Assembly: GCA_958352845.1 (NCBI GenBank) | Contig: CATWQC010000007.1 | Span: forward strand, 1 to 64,000 | Origin: an uncultured Collinsella sp. | Lineage (GTDB): Bacteria; Actinomycetota; Coriobacteriia; Coriobacteriales; Coriobacteriaceae | Direction: 5' to 3' | Length of the DNA: 64,000 bases | Shown here: positions 44,737-52,674 of the stretch, in pieces | How the letters are laid out: every line of letters begins with the position of its first letter | Position numbering within the stretch: the stretch's first letter is position 1 | Notes under the pieces: model-generated | What the model was told of the DNA's origin: nothing | Database searches by the model: none | The model's input: the letters and a program-made list of their open reading frames with translations, nothing else | Program-made: the position numbers and the translations under genes

Positions 44737-46158
44737 ATGACCAACCCCATGCAGTTCCCCGACGGCTTTGTGTTTGGCGGCGCCACCGCCGCTTATCAGG
44801 TTGAGGGCGAGACCCGCACGCACGGCAAGGGCAAAGTGCCCTGGGACGATTTCCTGGCTGCTCAGGGTCGCTTCTCCCCCGACCCTGCAAGCGACTTCTA
44901 CAACAAATATCCGGTCGATATCGACCTGTGCCAGCGCTTCGGCATCAACGGCATCCGTGTCTCCATAGCTTGGAGCCGTATCTTCCCCAGTGGCACCGGC
45001 GAGATTAACCCCGAGGGCGTCGCTTTCTATCACGAGCTTTTCGCCACCTGCAACAATGCCGGCGTTATCCCCTATGTCACGCTCGATCACTTCGATACAC
45101 CCGAGGCCTTTTACCAGAACGGCGGCGAGGGATTCCTGACGCGCACGACGATCGACGCCTTTGTCGAGTACGCCAAGTTCTGCTTTGCCGAGTTCACCGA
45201 GGTCAAGCACTGGTTTACCTTTAACGAGATTCCCGCAACCGCCGAGGGCAGCTTTATCGTCGGCAACTGGCCGCACGGCGAGAAGTACCGCCTGGACAAG
45301 GCCTTCCAGCTCATGCACAACATGATGGTGGCCCACGCCAAGGCTGTCGTCGCCTTCCATGAGGGCGGCTTTGAGGGCGAGATCGGCATTGTCCAGAACC
45401 TGGAGCCCAAGTATCCCCTCGATCCCAACAGCGCTGCCGACTGCGAGGCGGCTCGTATGGCCGACGTCATCAACAACCGCTGGGTACTCGACGCCACCTT
45501 CCGCGGCCACTATGCAGCCGACACCATGGAGGCCGCGACCAAGCTGGCCCATATCGCCGGCGGCGAGCTCGACGTCCGCGACGAGGACATCGCCGCGCTG
45601 ACCGCCGCGCTCCCCTACAACGATTGCCTGGGCGTCAACACCTACAAGTGCCAGTTCCTGCGTGCCGCCGAGGGCGAAAACGACATCAACCACAATGGCA
45701 CCGGCGACAAGGGCTCCTCGCGCTGGTTCCTCAAGGGCGTGGGTGAGTCATGCGTGCGCGAAGGCGTACCCACCACCGATTGGGACTGGATCATCTATCC
45801 CGAGGGCCTCTACGACCTGCTGCTCCGCATTAAGAACGATTACCCCAACTACAAGAAGATCTACATCACCGAGAACGGCATGGGCTATAAGGACGACTTC
45901 GAGGACGGCTTTATCGACGACGCCCCTCGCATCGACTACATGCGCCAGCATCTCGCATGGATCCTCAAGGCAATCGACGGCGGCGTAAACGTCGACGGTT
46001 ACTTTGTGTGGTCGCTGCAGGACCAGTTCTCCTGGACCAACGGCTACAACAAGCGCTACGGCCTGTTCTACATCGACTTCGAGACCCAGAAGCGCTATCC
46101 CAAGGCGAGCGCGTACTGGTACAAGAATGTCGCGGAGACCGGCCTGCTCATGGCCTAG
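44737..46158 (+). CDS. lacG: 6-phospho-beta-galactosidase (GH1), module C
   Basis: A 473-aa GH1 enzyme, close paralogue of module A LacG (shared GGATAAYQVEGETRTHGKGK start). Acid/base Glu164 is in WFTFNEI, nucleophile Glu379 in IYITENGMG, and the phosphate site is in FSWTNGYNKRYGL with the galactoside-type Trp. Good RBS (AGAAAGGATG). It ends module C and is followed by a strong terminator. Confidence 0.92.
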   Translation: MTNPMQFPDGFVFGGATAAYQVEGETRTHGKGKVPWDDFLAAQGRFSPDPASDFYNKYPVDIDLCQRFGINGIRVSIAWSRIFPSGTGEINPEGVAFYHELFATCNNAGVIPYVTLDHFDTPEAFYQNGGEGFLTRTTIDAFVEYAKFCFAEFTEVKHWFTFNEIPATAEGSFIVGNWPHGEKYRLDKAFQLMHNMMVAHAKAVVAFHEGGFEGEIGIVQNLEPKYPLDPNSAADCEAARMADVINNRWVLDATFRGHYAADTMEAATKLAHIAGGELDVRDEDIAALTAALPYNDCLGVNTYKCQFLRAAEGENDINHNGTGDKGSSRWFLKGVGESCVREGVPTTDWDWIIYPEGLYDLLLRIKNDYPNYKKIYITENGMGYKDDFEDGFIDDAPRIDYMRQHLAWILKAIDGGVNVDGYFVWSLQDQFSWTNGYNKRYGLFYIDFETQKRYPKASAYWYKNVAETGLLMA

Positions 46159-46180
46159 TTTCCGCCGCATACTCCCTGTC

Positions 46181-46222
46181 GGCCGCATACGAATCCCAAA
46201 CCGGTTCGTATGCGGCCTTTTT
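46181..46222 (+). terminator. Terminator of module C
   Basis: A 13-bp perfect stem GGCCGCATACGAA and complement is followed by TTTTTG. Confidence 0.93.
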
Positions 46223-46244
46223 GTTTTGGCTCGGCCCGAGCAGA

Positions 46245-46271
46245 CCGTTTGTCTCGATCTGTAACATCTAG
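46245..46271. repeat. GTCTC-TGTAACA palindrome, copy 4, left part
   Basis: CCGTTTGTCTCGATCTGTAACATCTAG is the left arm of the sixfold palindrome. Its right arm resumes at 47627 (TCTAGCAGGGATTTTCGGTCC then CTGTTACAGATCGAGACAAACGG to 47676) on the other side of the insertion sequence. Confidence 0.85.
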
Positions 46272-47626
46272 GGCTTATAGGACAAAATGTGTGTCTACTT
46301 TAGGGGCATCGGCGCAGGTCGATGCCCCTTTTTCAGCCGTTTAAATTCCGTGGCCGCTTTTAACCGCTCGGACGGAATGTGTGTCCGGTTGCCTATCGTT
46401 GCCGCAGGTAGATAACCTTTTCCGGAACCGTTAAATACCCTTTCGGAAGAGGTGCCCATGAAGGCCGTTTATTGCCCCTACTGCGGCGGTCGGACCAAGC
46501 GCAACGGCAGGACCTCATCGGGGTCCCAGCGGTGGAGGTGCACGGCCTGCGGCGCGTCGACGACGGTGAGGTACGACGACACGGCGACAAGGCTCGAGGA
46601 GTTCCTCGGGTGGCTCCTCTCGAAGGACTCGCAGGCCATGATGCCGGGCGGCGGACGGTCCTTCAGGCGCAGGACGGCCGAGTTCTGGGAGGTCTGGCCG
46701 ATGCCCGTCCCCGACGGCGAGCTCCACCGCGTGCTCTACGTCGACGGGATCTGGGTCGCGCGCGACCTCGTGGTGCTCATATGCTGCAGCGGCGAGAGGG
46801 TGGTCTCCTGGTACATGGCCAGGTCCGAGAACTCGAGGGCGTGGTCGGCCCTCATGGCGCCGATCCCGGCGCCCGACGTGGTCGTCACCGACGGCGGGAG
46901 CGGGTTCGCCAGGGCCGTGCGCGAGACCTGGCCGCGCACCAGGGTCCAGAGGTGCACCTTCCACGCCTTCTCGCAGGTCAAGCGCTACACGACGACGCGG
47001 CCGAAGCTCCAGGCGGGGCGCGAGCTCTACCTCATCGCGCGCGACCTCATGGGCATCGAGACGCTGCACCAGGCCGAGCTCTGGGTCGAGCGCTACCTCG
47101 ACTGGTGCGGGTTCTGGGCCGACTTCCTGGAGGACAGGACCGTGGTGGACGGCAGGAGGGTCTACACCCACGAGAGGCTGAGGCGGGCGCGCTCGTCGCT
47201 GTCGTCGCTGGTGTCGGCGGGGACGCTGTTCACCTACCTCGACCCCGCCCTGGCCAAGGCCGGCCCGCTGCCGTCGACCAACAACATGATCGGGGGAGGG
47301 GTGAACTCGCAGCTGAGGGCCGTCCTGCGCAACCACCGGGGGCTGACGTCGGTCAAGCGCGTTAAGGCGGTGTTCTGGTGGTGCCACGCTCATTCGGGGG
47401 ACGCGAGGACGGCGCGCGAGAAGCTCGCCACGATGCCGACCGACGCGGACATCGACTTCCTGTTCAGCGTCTACTCCGCCTCGCCGTCGCGCGAGGACGG
47501 AGGGCCGGAGTGGGGCGACAGGGCCGTGTGGGAGGACCTCCACCACAGGGACCCGTACCCGTTCTGGCTGGATTAATGGATGGAAACGGATGTTCTATCG
47601 GGACACACATTTTGTCCTATAAGCCC
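46272..47626 (+). mobile_element. IS1249-like insertion sequence (IS256 family)
   Basis: A complete IS of ~1.36 kb with perfect 25-bp terminal inverted repeats (GGGCTTATAGGACAAAATGT... at 46271-46295 and 47602-47626). The target duplication is ACATCTAG (46264-46271 and 47627-47634, if the shared G belongs to the target), 8 bp as typical for the IS256 family. A terminator-like hairpin AGGGGCATC/GATGCCCCT plus T-run (46302-46335) lies just inside the left end and would block read-through. The IS splits one copy of a palindromic repeat, giving a dated insertion event. Confidence 0.93.
46458..47576 (+). CDS. IS1249-like transposase, probable catalytic Glu-to-Gly change
   Basis: A 372-aa mutator/IS256-type transposase; ATG 46458 with AGAGG five bases upstream. 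An N-terminal zinc ribbon (CPYCGGRTK...CTACG) is followed by the DDE catalytic core: first Asp in VLYVDGIWVARD, second Asp in VVTDGGSGFARAV with the CTFHAF helix after it. The third motif reads NNMIGGGVNSQLRAVLRNHRG, where family members have Glu after the Ile; here it is Gly279 (GGG at 47292-47294; GAG needs one base change). If that alignment is right, the enzyme is inactive. AGG arginine codons are frequent, unlike host genes. Confidence 0.9.
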   Translation: MKAVYCPYCGGRTKRNGRTSSGSQRWRCTACGASTTVRYDDTATRLEEFLGWLLSKDSQAMMPGGGRSFRRRTAEFWEVWPMPVPDGELHRVLYVDGIWVARDLVVLICCSGERVVSWYMARSENSRAWSALMAPIPAPDVVVTDGGSGFARAVRETWPRTRVQRCTFHAFSQVKRYTTTRPKLQAGRELYLIARDLMGIETLHQAELWVERYLDWCGFWADFLEDRTVVDGRRVYTHERLRRARSSLSSLVSAGTLFTYLDPALAKAGPLPSTNNMIGGGVNSQLRAVLRNHRGLTSVKRVKAVFWWCHAHSGDARTAREKLATMPTDADIDFLFSVYSASPSREDGGPEWGDRAVWEDLHHRDPYPFWLD

Positions 47627-47676
47627 ACATCTAGCAGGGATTTTCGGTCCTACCTGTTACAGATCGAGACAAACGG
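47627..47676. repeat. GTCTC-TGTAACA palindrome, copy 4, right part
   Basis: Right half of the palindrome interrupted by the IS; it starts with the duplicated target ACATCTAG. Confidence 0.85.
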
Positions 47677-47690
47677 GTAGCCCGAAGCAG

Positions 47691-47753
47691 AATATCTCGA
47701 TCTGTAACATCTAACCCGGTTTTCTACTCCCAACTGTTACAGATTGAGATAAT
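47691..47753. repeat. GTCTC-TGTAACA palindrome, copy 5
   Basis: TATCTCGATCTGTAACATCT and AACTGTTACAGATTGAGATA arms, 17 bases after copy 4, directly upstream of the antitoxin promoter. Confidence 0.8.
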
Positions 47754-47774
47754 TCGACGACGCCGACGTTTTAA

Positions 47775-47789
47775 TATACCGTGGTACAA
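47775..47789 (+). promoter_or_regulatory. Promoter/operator of the toxin-antitoxin pair
   Basis: A TACAAT -10-like box (47784-47789) overlaps the small palindrome TACCGTGGTA, a plausible site for antitoxin autoregulation, 27 bases before the antitoxin ATG. A matching -35 is not clear. Confidence 0.45.
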
Positions 47790-47816
47790 TTGTGTCCCAA
47801 CGCAAAGGAGGTACCC

Positions 47817-48083
47817 ATGTCAGCTTGTGTGCCCGTCCGAGATATGAAGGACACTGCTGCATTCACCACGCTTGTTGAGTCTGAGCGCGACGTCACCGTA
47901 ACTAAGAACGGCTACGAGGCCATGCACTGCATCAGCAGCGACCAGTATCGCCTCATGCAAGAAGAAATCGCCAAGGCAAAACTGCTGTCTCGCATGATGA
48001 TGGCAGAAGATGAAATATCGCAAGGCGACTACAGCGACTACGAATCCTTCGCGGCTTCGATACGAGACAAATATGACCTATAA
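47817..48083 (+). CDS. Type II antitoxin (Phd/YefM-like)
   Basis: An 88-aa acidic antitoxin; ATG 47817 behind AAAGGAGG. The N-terminal part SACVPVRDMKDTAAFTTLVESERDVTVTKNGYEAMHCIS is the Phd/YefM DNA-binding and dimerisation fold. The C-terminal part, rich in Asp/Glu (AEDEISQGDYSDYESF), should wrap the toxin. It overlaps the toxin gene by 11 bases, the usual arrangement for coupled translation. Confidence 0.88.
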   Translation: MSACVPVRDMKDTAAFTTLVESERDVTVTKNGYEAMHCISSDQYRLMQEEIAKAKLLSRMMMAEDEISQGDYSDYESFAASIRDKYDL

Positions 48084-48378
48084 CGTCGTAATCCTCAAAA
48101 GCGCGCGGTATGAGTACGAGAGTATTGTCGGATACCTTGCTCAAATCCTCAAGAATCCGCGTGCAGCAGGCAATTTTGTCGCTGAGTTTGAATATCAGCT
48201 TGATCTGCTTCGCGAGCAGCCTCTTTTACGTCCCCTCTCGCACATGCAAGAGCTGGCGGCACGTAATTACCGATCGTTTCCCGTCAACAACTACGTGTGT
48301 CTATACAAGTTTGAGCACGAAACAATCTATATCGCCCACATCTTTCATCAGTCACAGGACTACGCCCGCCTGGTCTAG
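48073..48378 (+). CDS. Type II toxin of the RelE/ParE superfamily
   Basis: A 101-aa toxin starting at ATG 48073 inside the antitoxin gene. MTYNVVILKSARYEYESIVGYLAQILKN then the C-terminal RNYRSFPVNNYVCLYKFEHE and IYIAHIFHQSQDYARLV match the RelE/ParE beta-sheet core and the basic/aromatic C terminus. RelE-type members cut mRNA on the ribosome; ParE-type members poison gyrase. The sequence alone does not decide. It lies between an IS and a lower-GC island, a common setting for such modules. Confidence 0.87.
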   Translation: MTYNVVILKSARYEYESIVGYLAQILKNPRAAGNFVAEFEYQLDLLREQPLLRPLSHMQELAARNYRSFPVNNYVCLYKFEHETIYIAHIFHQSQDYARLV

Positions 48379-48387
48379 CCCACAAAC

Positions 48388-48552
48388 TGAATATTTGTTT
48401 TGAATCAATGCGTTGAGAAGGCGCACCTTGATCAAAAACTCTTTGATGCATGCGCCACGAGCAAATCGAGTTCTATCTTCGTGGGATTTGGCAAGGGCGA
48501 GCCAATGTCCCGTTCGGACCCAAAGGAAGCAGAGTCATTTGCATCGTCGGCC
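48388..48552 (+). pseudogene. Possible decayed or small gene
   Basis: Between the toxin and the next PTS, one plus-strand frame reads through about 54 codons (NQCVEKAHLDQKLFDACATS...GFGKGEPMSRSDPKEAESFAS) to a TAG at 48553. The composition is protein-like, but there is no ATG with an RBS and no family is recognised. It could be the remnant of a larger gene. The rest of 48379-48669 shows nothing else. Confidence 0.25.
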
Positions 48553-48669
48553 TAGCGGAGATGACCTTTGGGTCACATAGATGGAAGACAGTTTGTCGGT
48601 GACTCGGATAGCGCCAATGCGATCTCACGACGGTTGCGCTCATTGTCTCAATTAGATACTCAACGAAAT

Positions 48670-48703
48670 ACGGCCCCGCAGCTCAATAAGCTGCGAGGCC
48701 GTA
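48670..48703 (-). terminator. Terminator of the fourth IIBC gene
   Basis: Stems TACGGCC/GGCCGTA and CGCAGCT/AGCTGCG around CAATA, 36 bases after the stop codon; T-rich on the minus strand downstream. Confidence 0.75.
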
Positions 48704-48738
48704 CTACGCACCGACGGATCAACGACGAAGTGCATCCG

Positions 48739-50433
48739 CTATTTGGCCAGCTCCTGAACGATCCAGTCAATTGCACCTTCGGGATCGTTGGTAAGGTCGA
48801 TATACTGCTTGCCCCTTGTGGTGAGCAGTTTAATTCCAAGGCGATCGGTATCGGCCTTCATAGCGTCATAGTACATGCGTGCCTGGGGCGCCAGAACAAT
48901 CACGTTGTACTGATCCATTGTCTCATAGTGGCTTCCGTACGCGCCGGACTGAGAAACCAGATCAATACCCTTAGCAGCGGCACCTTCGCGAAGAGCATTT
49001 GCCAAGAGAGTTGAAGTGCCGGCACCCTGGCAAAGCACAAGCACGCGGATCTGCTCCGCCTTGCTCTTTACCGCCTCCAGAGCTTTTGCGGCATTTTCTT
49101 GTGCGGCAATAGCATCTGCATCCGAGGTTCCTGCAGCTTCCTTTGCAGACTCCTCCAAACAAAGCTGATAGTCATACGCCTTGCAGAACGGATAGTAAAT
49201 CACAAAGTCAACGACCAACAGCACTGCCATCAATACGAGAGAACGTAGATCGAGACCCGTGGTGAGAAATGCACCGATTGGGCCGGGAAGCGCCCACGGC
49301 ATGGTATACATGGGGGCGTTCATTCCAATTACGTCAATGAAAAACTTACCGATTATGGCGTTGACCATAGGAGCCGCTAGGAAGGGCACGAACATATAGG
49401 GATTGAGAACGATCGGCATACCGAAGAGAACGGGCTCGTTAACTCCAAAAATCACCGGGATAATCGATGCCTTGCCCATGGCTTTAAGCTGCTTGGAACG
49501 CATAAACATGATCAGGATAATAGGAACGATGAACGTGCAGCCAGAACCGCCCAGACCGCCGATGAAGCTTGTAAAGTCCTGCGTGAGAGCAATTGACGGG
49601 TGTCCACCTGCTTGGAAAACCTCAAGATTGGTAACGGTATTGCCGTAGAGCGCAGCATTGATCGGGCTCATGACAACCGAAGCACCGTGAATACCCATAA
49701 ATTGGAAAAGTGCGACCGCGCCTTCGATAAGCGCCATGCCAGGATAGGTGTCGACCGCGGAGAACAGCGGCGAGATTAGAGCAGATACCAAATTGGCGAA
49801 CGGCACAGCAAGCAGCGTACGGCTCGCGAGATCGATAACGGCGCACGCAAGGATTGAAAACCCAAACGCAAAGATATCGCGAAAACTCTGCGCAATAGCG
49901 CCAGGGACCTCTTTGGGGAGCTTGATCGTCACATTATGGCTAATGCACACCTTATAGATATTAACGGTCAAGAATGCGGATACGAACGCAGCGAGAAAAC
50001 CCTTGGTTCCCATATAGCCGGTTTCAAAAACAGATGTATCTGCTCCGCCAATCGAGACAACATCGTTCGTCACCGATAGCAAGAACATGCCGCACATGGC
50101 GCAAACCATGCACGAGGTGGGGTTAAGAGATTTGCCCGAAGGCATGCGGCGGTTCATCGACATGGCAAGTGAGCTCGCCGTGGTGCCGGCCACCATAATG
50201 CCAAGAAGCCCCATGGTATATGCATAGATTTTATTAAAGAAATCCAGCACCTCAGACGGAAGCGCGATGCCTACATAGGCAGGGAGCGTCGAAAGAAGAA
50301 GGAACAGGCTCGAGAACAGCACAATTGGCATATTCGAGAGAAAGCCATCCTTAATCGCCACCAGATAAATGTTCTTTGAGATTTTGTCGAAGAGAGCCTG
50401 GTGTTTTTCAAGGAATTTGACGATAGCGTCCAT
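48739..50433 (-). CDS. PTS lactose/cellobiose-family IIBC permease (fourth copy)
   Basis: A 564-aa permease from the ATG at 50433 (AAAGGATG upstream). Same layout as the other three: MDAIVKFLEKHQALFDKISKNIYL start, GIHGASVVMSP, FGVNEPVLFGMPIVLNPYM, MNAPMYTMPWALPGPIG, short linker, IIB domain with Cys468 in VLVLCQGAGTSTLLANAL. Unlike them it has no partner glycosidase beside it, and codon use is less GC-rich (more A/T at third positions), suggesting separate transfer. The GntR gene at 51783 may regulate it. Substrate unknown, probably a beta-glucoside or galactoside. Confidence 0.93.
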   Translation of the reverse strand: MDAIVKFLEKHQALFDKISKNIYLVAIKDGFLSNMPIVLFSSLFLLLSTLPAYVGIALPSEVLDFFNKIYAYTMGLLGIMVAGTTASSLAMSMNRRMPSGKSLNPTSCMVCAMCGMFLLSVTNDVVSIGGADTSVFETGYMGTKGFLAAFVSAFLTVNIYKVCISHNVTIKLPKEVPGAIAQSFRDIFAFGFSILACAVIDLASRTLLAVPFANLVSALISPLFSAVDTYPGMALIEGAVALFQFMGIHGASVVMSPINAALYGNTVTNLEVFQAGGHPSIALTQDFTSFIGGLGGSGCTFIVPIILIMFMRSKQLKAMGKASIIPVIFGVNEPVLFGMPIVLNPYMFVPFLAAPMVNAIIGKFFIDVIGMNAPMYTMPWALPGPIGAFLTTGLDLRSLVLMAVLLVVDFVIYYPFCKAYDYQLCLEESAKEAAGTSDADAIAAQENAAKALEAVKSKAEQIRVLVLCQGAGTSTLLANALREGAAAKGIDLVSQSGAYGSHYETMDQYNVIVLAPQARMYYDAMKADTDRLGIKLLTTRGKQYIDLTNDPEGAIDWIVQELAK

Positions 50434-50789
50434 AACGCATCCTTTCATGATTGCCGGGCACACAACGATTTATCCGGATTCAACCGTCGTCATCCCAGTT
50501 TGTATCCGCTTATGTAAGTGAATACGTTCTCGTGCGAAATGTAATATCATTTGCGCGATTTGTCATAACCAATTCTTTTTCCGCTTTGTCGACATGTCAA
50601 GAATTTAAATCTTTATTCGGTGAACGGCAGTTGCTTAATTTTAGATTTGTCCAGCTAATAGCTATTTTTTTGGAGCAGTACAATAAGTTTGTAACCGTTT
50701 ACCGATTGGATATAACATATTAAATATATTGTTGTAACAATATTAGGGACAATGTCACAAGCCTGTCACTCTAGTCAAAGGAAGTAATA
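50434..50789. promoter_or_regulatory. AT-rich divergent control region with palindromic operator
   Basis: A 356-bp AT-rich spacer between divergent genes. ATATTGTTGTAACAATAT (50726-50743) is a near-perfect 18-bp palindrome, a good GntR-type operator candidate for the regulator at 51783. GCCGTTCACCGA (complement of 50617-50628) and ACCGTTTACCGA (50694-50705) are further copies of the motif seen before other sugar genes. Confidence 0.55.
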
Positions 50790-51710
50790 ATGCCCAAACG
50801 ATTGCTGAACATGTCCGCATCCGATTTTGCCGCCACGTCACCCATGGATCTAAAGCAGGCAATTCTGGCTTCCGAGGGACGTACCATCATGGCAGAAAAC
50901 GTACCCTCTTCCCAATTTCTCGGCGGCGTTACTAATGCCGAAATCGAACGTGCCGCAGGTGCCGACCTGCTTCTGTTTAACGCGCTCGATGTGTTCAATC
51001 CAGTGATTGCCGGCATTCCGGATGAACTCACCGAAAACCCGGTCACTTGGGTGAAGCGAGCATGCGGAAGGCCCATTGGCGTCAATCTGGAACCAGTTGA
51101 TATTGAGGCTGAAATGTCTGAATCCCGTACAGAAATCCCTATGGGTCGGCGCGTCTCTCCCAAGACCCTAGAAAAGGCCAACGAACTCGGATTTGATTTT
51201 ATTTGCCTCACAGGCAACCCTGGAACTGGCGTCTCCAACGATGCAATCGCCCATTCGATTAAACTCTCCAAAGAGCATTTCGATGGCCTGGTCATAGCCG
51301 GGAAAATGCATGGAGCGGGCGTTGCGGAACCTGTCATGACACTCGAAATAGCGCGCAAGTTTGTTGATCTCGGCGTCGACATCCTTCTCGTGCCAGCCCC
51401 CTACACTGTCCCTTGCTTCCAAGAAGCAGACCTGCGCGCCATCGTAGACTTTGTACGATCCCACAACGTAGACAAGTCAATTGAAGAAAAGGTTCTCGTC
51501 ATGGCGGCGAACGGGACAAGTCAAGACTCCTGCGACAGCGAGACCATTAAGAAAATAGGCCTTGCAGCAAAAGCCGCTGGCGCTGACCTCCAACATATCG
51601 GGGACTCCATGAACGGTATTTGTCTGCCCCAGAATATCTTCACGCTTGGACAAGCCCTTCGTGGCTACAGGCATCAGATCGTCATGCTGAGCCGCTCTGT
51701 GATACGTTAA
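50790..51710 (+). CDS. Conserved protein of unknown function, TIM-barrel-like
   Basis: A 306-aa protein behind AAGGAAG. It starts MPKRLLNMSASDFAATSPMDLKQAILASEGRTIMAEN and has repeated beta-alpha-like units: AGADLLLFNALDVFNP, ELGFDFICLTGNPGTGVSN, HFDGLVIAGKMHGAGV, DLGVDILLVPAPYTVPCF, ADLQHIGDSMNG. It looks like a (beta/alpha)8 barrel, perhaps related to aldolase or phosphonomutase-like folds, but I cannot name a reaction. It is next to a GntR regulator and divergent from a sugar PTS, so a role in catabolising that PTS sugar is possible. Codon use is AT-richer than the window average. Confidence 0.75.
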   Translation: MPKRLLNMSASDFAATSPMDLKQAILASEGRTIMAENVPSSQFLGGVTNAEIERAAGADLLLFNALDVFNPVIAGIPDELTENPVTWVKRACGRPIGVNLEPVDIEAEMSESRTEIPMGRRVSPKTLEKANELGFDFICLTGNPGTGVSNDAIAHSIKLSKEHFDGLVIAGKMHGAGVAEPVMTLEIARKFVDLGVDILLVPAPYTVPCFQEADLRAIVDFVRSHNVDKSIEEKVLVMAANGTSQDSCDSETIKKIGLAAKAAGADLQHIGDSMNGICLPQNIFTLGQALRGYRHQIVMLSRSVIR

Positions 51711-51782
51711 GGTAGCCTCGCCCACGCTACATCCCGACTGAGGCACCCATCGGATACCACCAACATGCAAACTGAGGCTCCA

Positions 51783-52502
51783 ATGCTCGATACACACGAA
51801 AAACGGCCACTCTATTTACAGCTCACCGACGCGCTGCTCAAGCAGATCGTCGATGTATATCAAGCAGACGATAAACTTCCAACAGAAATGGAACTTTGCG
51901 ACGAATACGCCGTAAGCAGAACAACCGTCCGACTTGCCATGAGTGAGCTGGAGCGTCGTGGAAGTATCTATCGAATCCAAGGTAAGGGATCGTTTGTTGC
52001 ACCGAAACGCGTTAGCGAGCTCAATTCACTTTTAGACTTTGACTTTGCAAGCCATTGCGATGGTGTTGATCCGGATACCATCACCAAACATTTCGGCGGC
52101 CGCACATCAGGTCGTCCAATTTCCGTAATGATGCTCCAGCAATTTGGATGCCAAAGTCGTGATGAGATTCAGCGTCTTGAACTGACCTACGAACTTGAAG
52201 GCAGCTTCATAGGCGCTGATACGTTCTTCATTTCAAAGTCGCGCGTTCCGAATAATCAGTTAGATTTTCAGGCATTTAGCAAAATCATGGACGAGTTGTC
52301 CAAGTCTGTCCAATCTGCTCGAGAAAGCTATAGAGCACGTCAGCTTAGCGATTCCGAAGCCAGCAATTATGGTGTTGCAAAACTTCCGGTCATCGAACTA
52401 ACTCGTCATGCTTATGACTCCGGAGGCAAATTAATTGCCATTACTTGCCGCACCGTCTTAACTGGACAAATCCCTTATCAAAACTTTATTTTCAAGTCCT
52501 AA
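51783..52502 (+). CDS. GntR-family (HutC/UTRA-type) regulator
   Basis: A 239-aa regulator; the ATG at 51783 follows GAGG by seven bases, better than the ATG at 51765. N-terminal Gnt[69 protein letters not shown]. The C-terminal UTRA ligand domain runs to FIFKS. It follows the gene of unknown function by 72 bp and probably controls it and the divergent PTS through the palindrome at 50726. Confidence 0.9.
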   Translation: MLDTHEKRPLYLQLTDALLKQIVDVYQADDKLPTEMELCDEYAVSRTTVRLAMSELERRGSIYRIQGKGSFVAPKRVSELNSLLDFDFASHCDGVDPDTITKHFGGRTSGRPISVMMLQQFGCQSRDEIQRLELTYELEGSFIGADTFFISKSRVPNNQLDFQAFSKIMDELSKSVQSARESYRARQLSDSEASNYGVAKLPVIELTRHAYDSGGKLIAITCRTVLTGQIPYQNFIFKS

Positions 52503-52510
52503 TGTTCTTT

Positions 52511-52577
52511 TTCTTTTGTCTCGATCTGTAACACGTAGCCGAGTTTTTAAGTCCTAACTGTTACAGATTGAGACAAT
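52511..52577. repeat. GTCTC-TGTAACA palindrome, copy 6
   Basis: TTTGTCTCGATCTGTAACAC and AACTGTTACAGATTGAGACAA arms around GTAGCCGAGTTTTTAAGTCCT. It lies between the convergent GntR and LacR-like genes. Confidence 0.85.
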
Positions 52578-52674
52578 TTGATAGTGAAGTCCCCATTTGC
52601 GCTTCATGTCGCGTTGCGTTGATGCGATAATCCCTCACCACGTCAGAGAGCGGAAGTATCGCCTGCAGCGCTAG

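Noticed and set aside
42787..45693. 968-codon minus-strand frame opposite module C
   Set aside because: Antisense shadow spanning two real genes and their spacer; no domains.
47781..48083. Longer antitoxin starting at 47781
   Set aside because: The start at 47817 has an ideal RBS (AAAGGAGG); the extra residues overlap the promoter.
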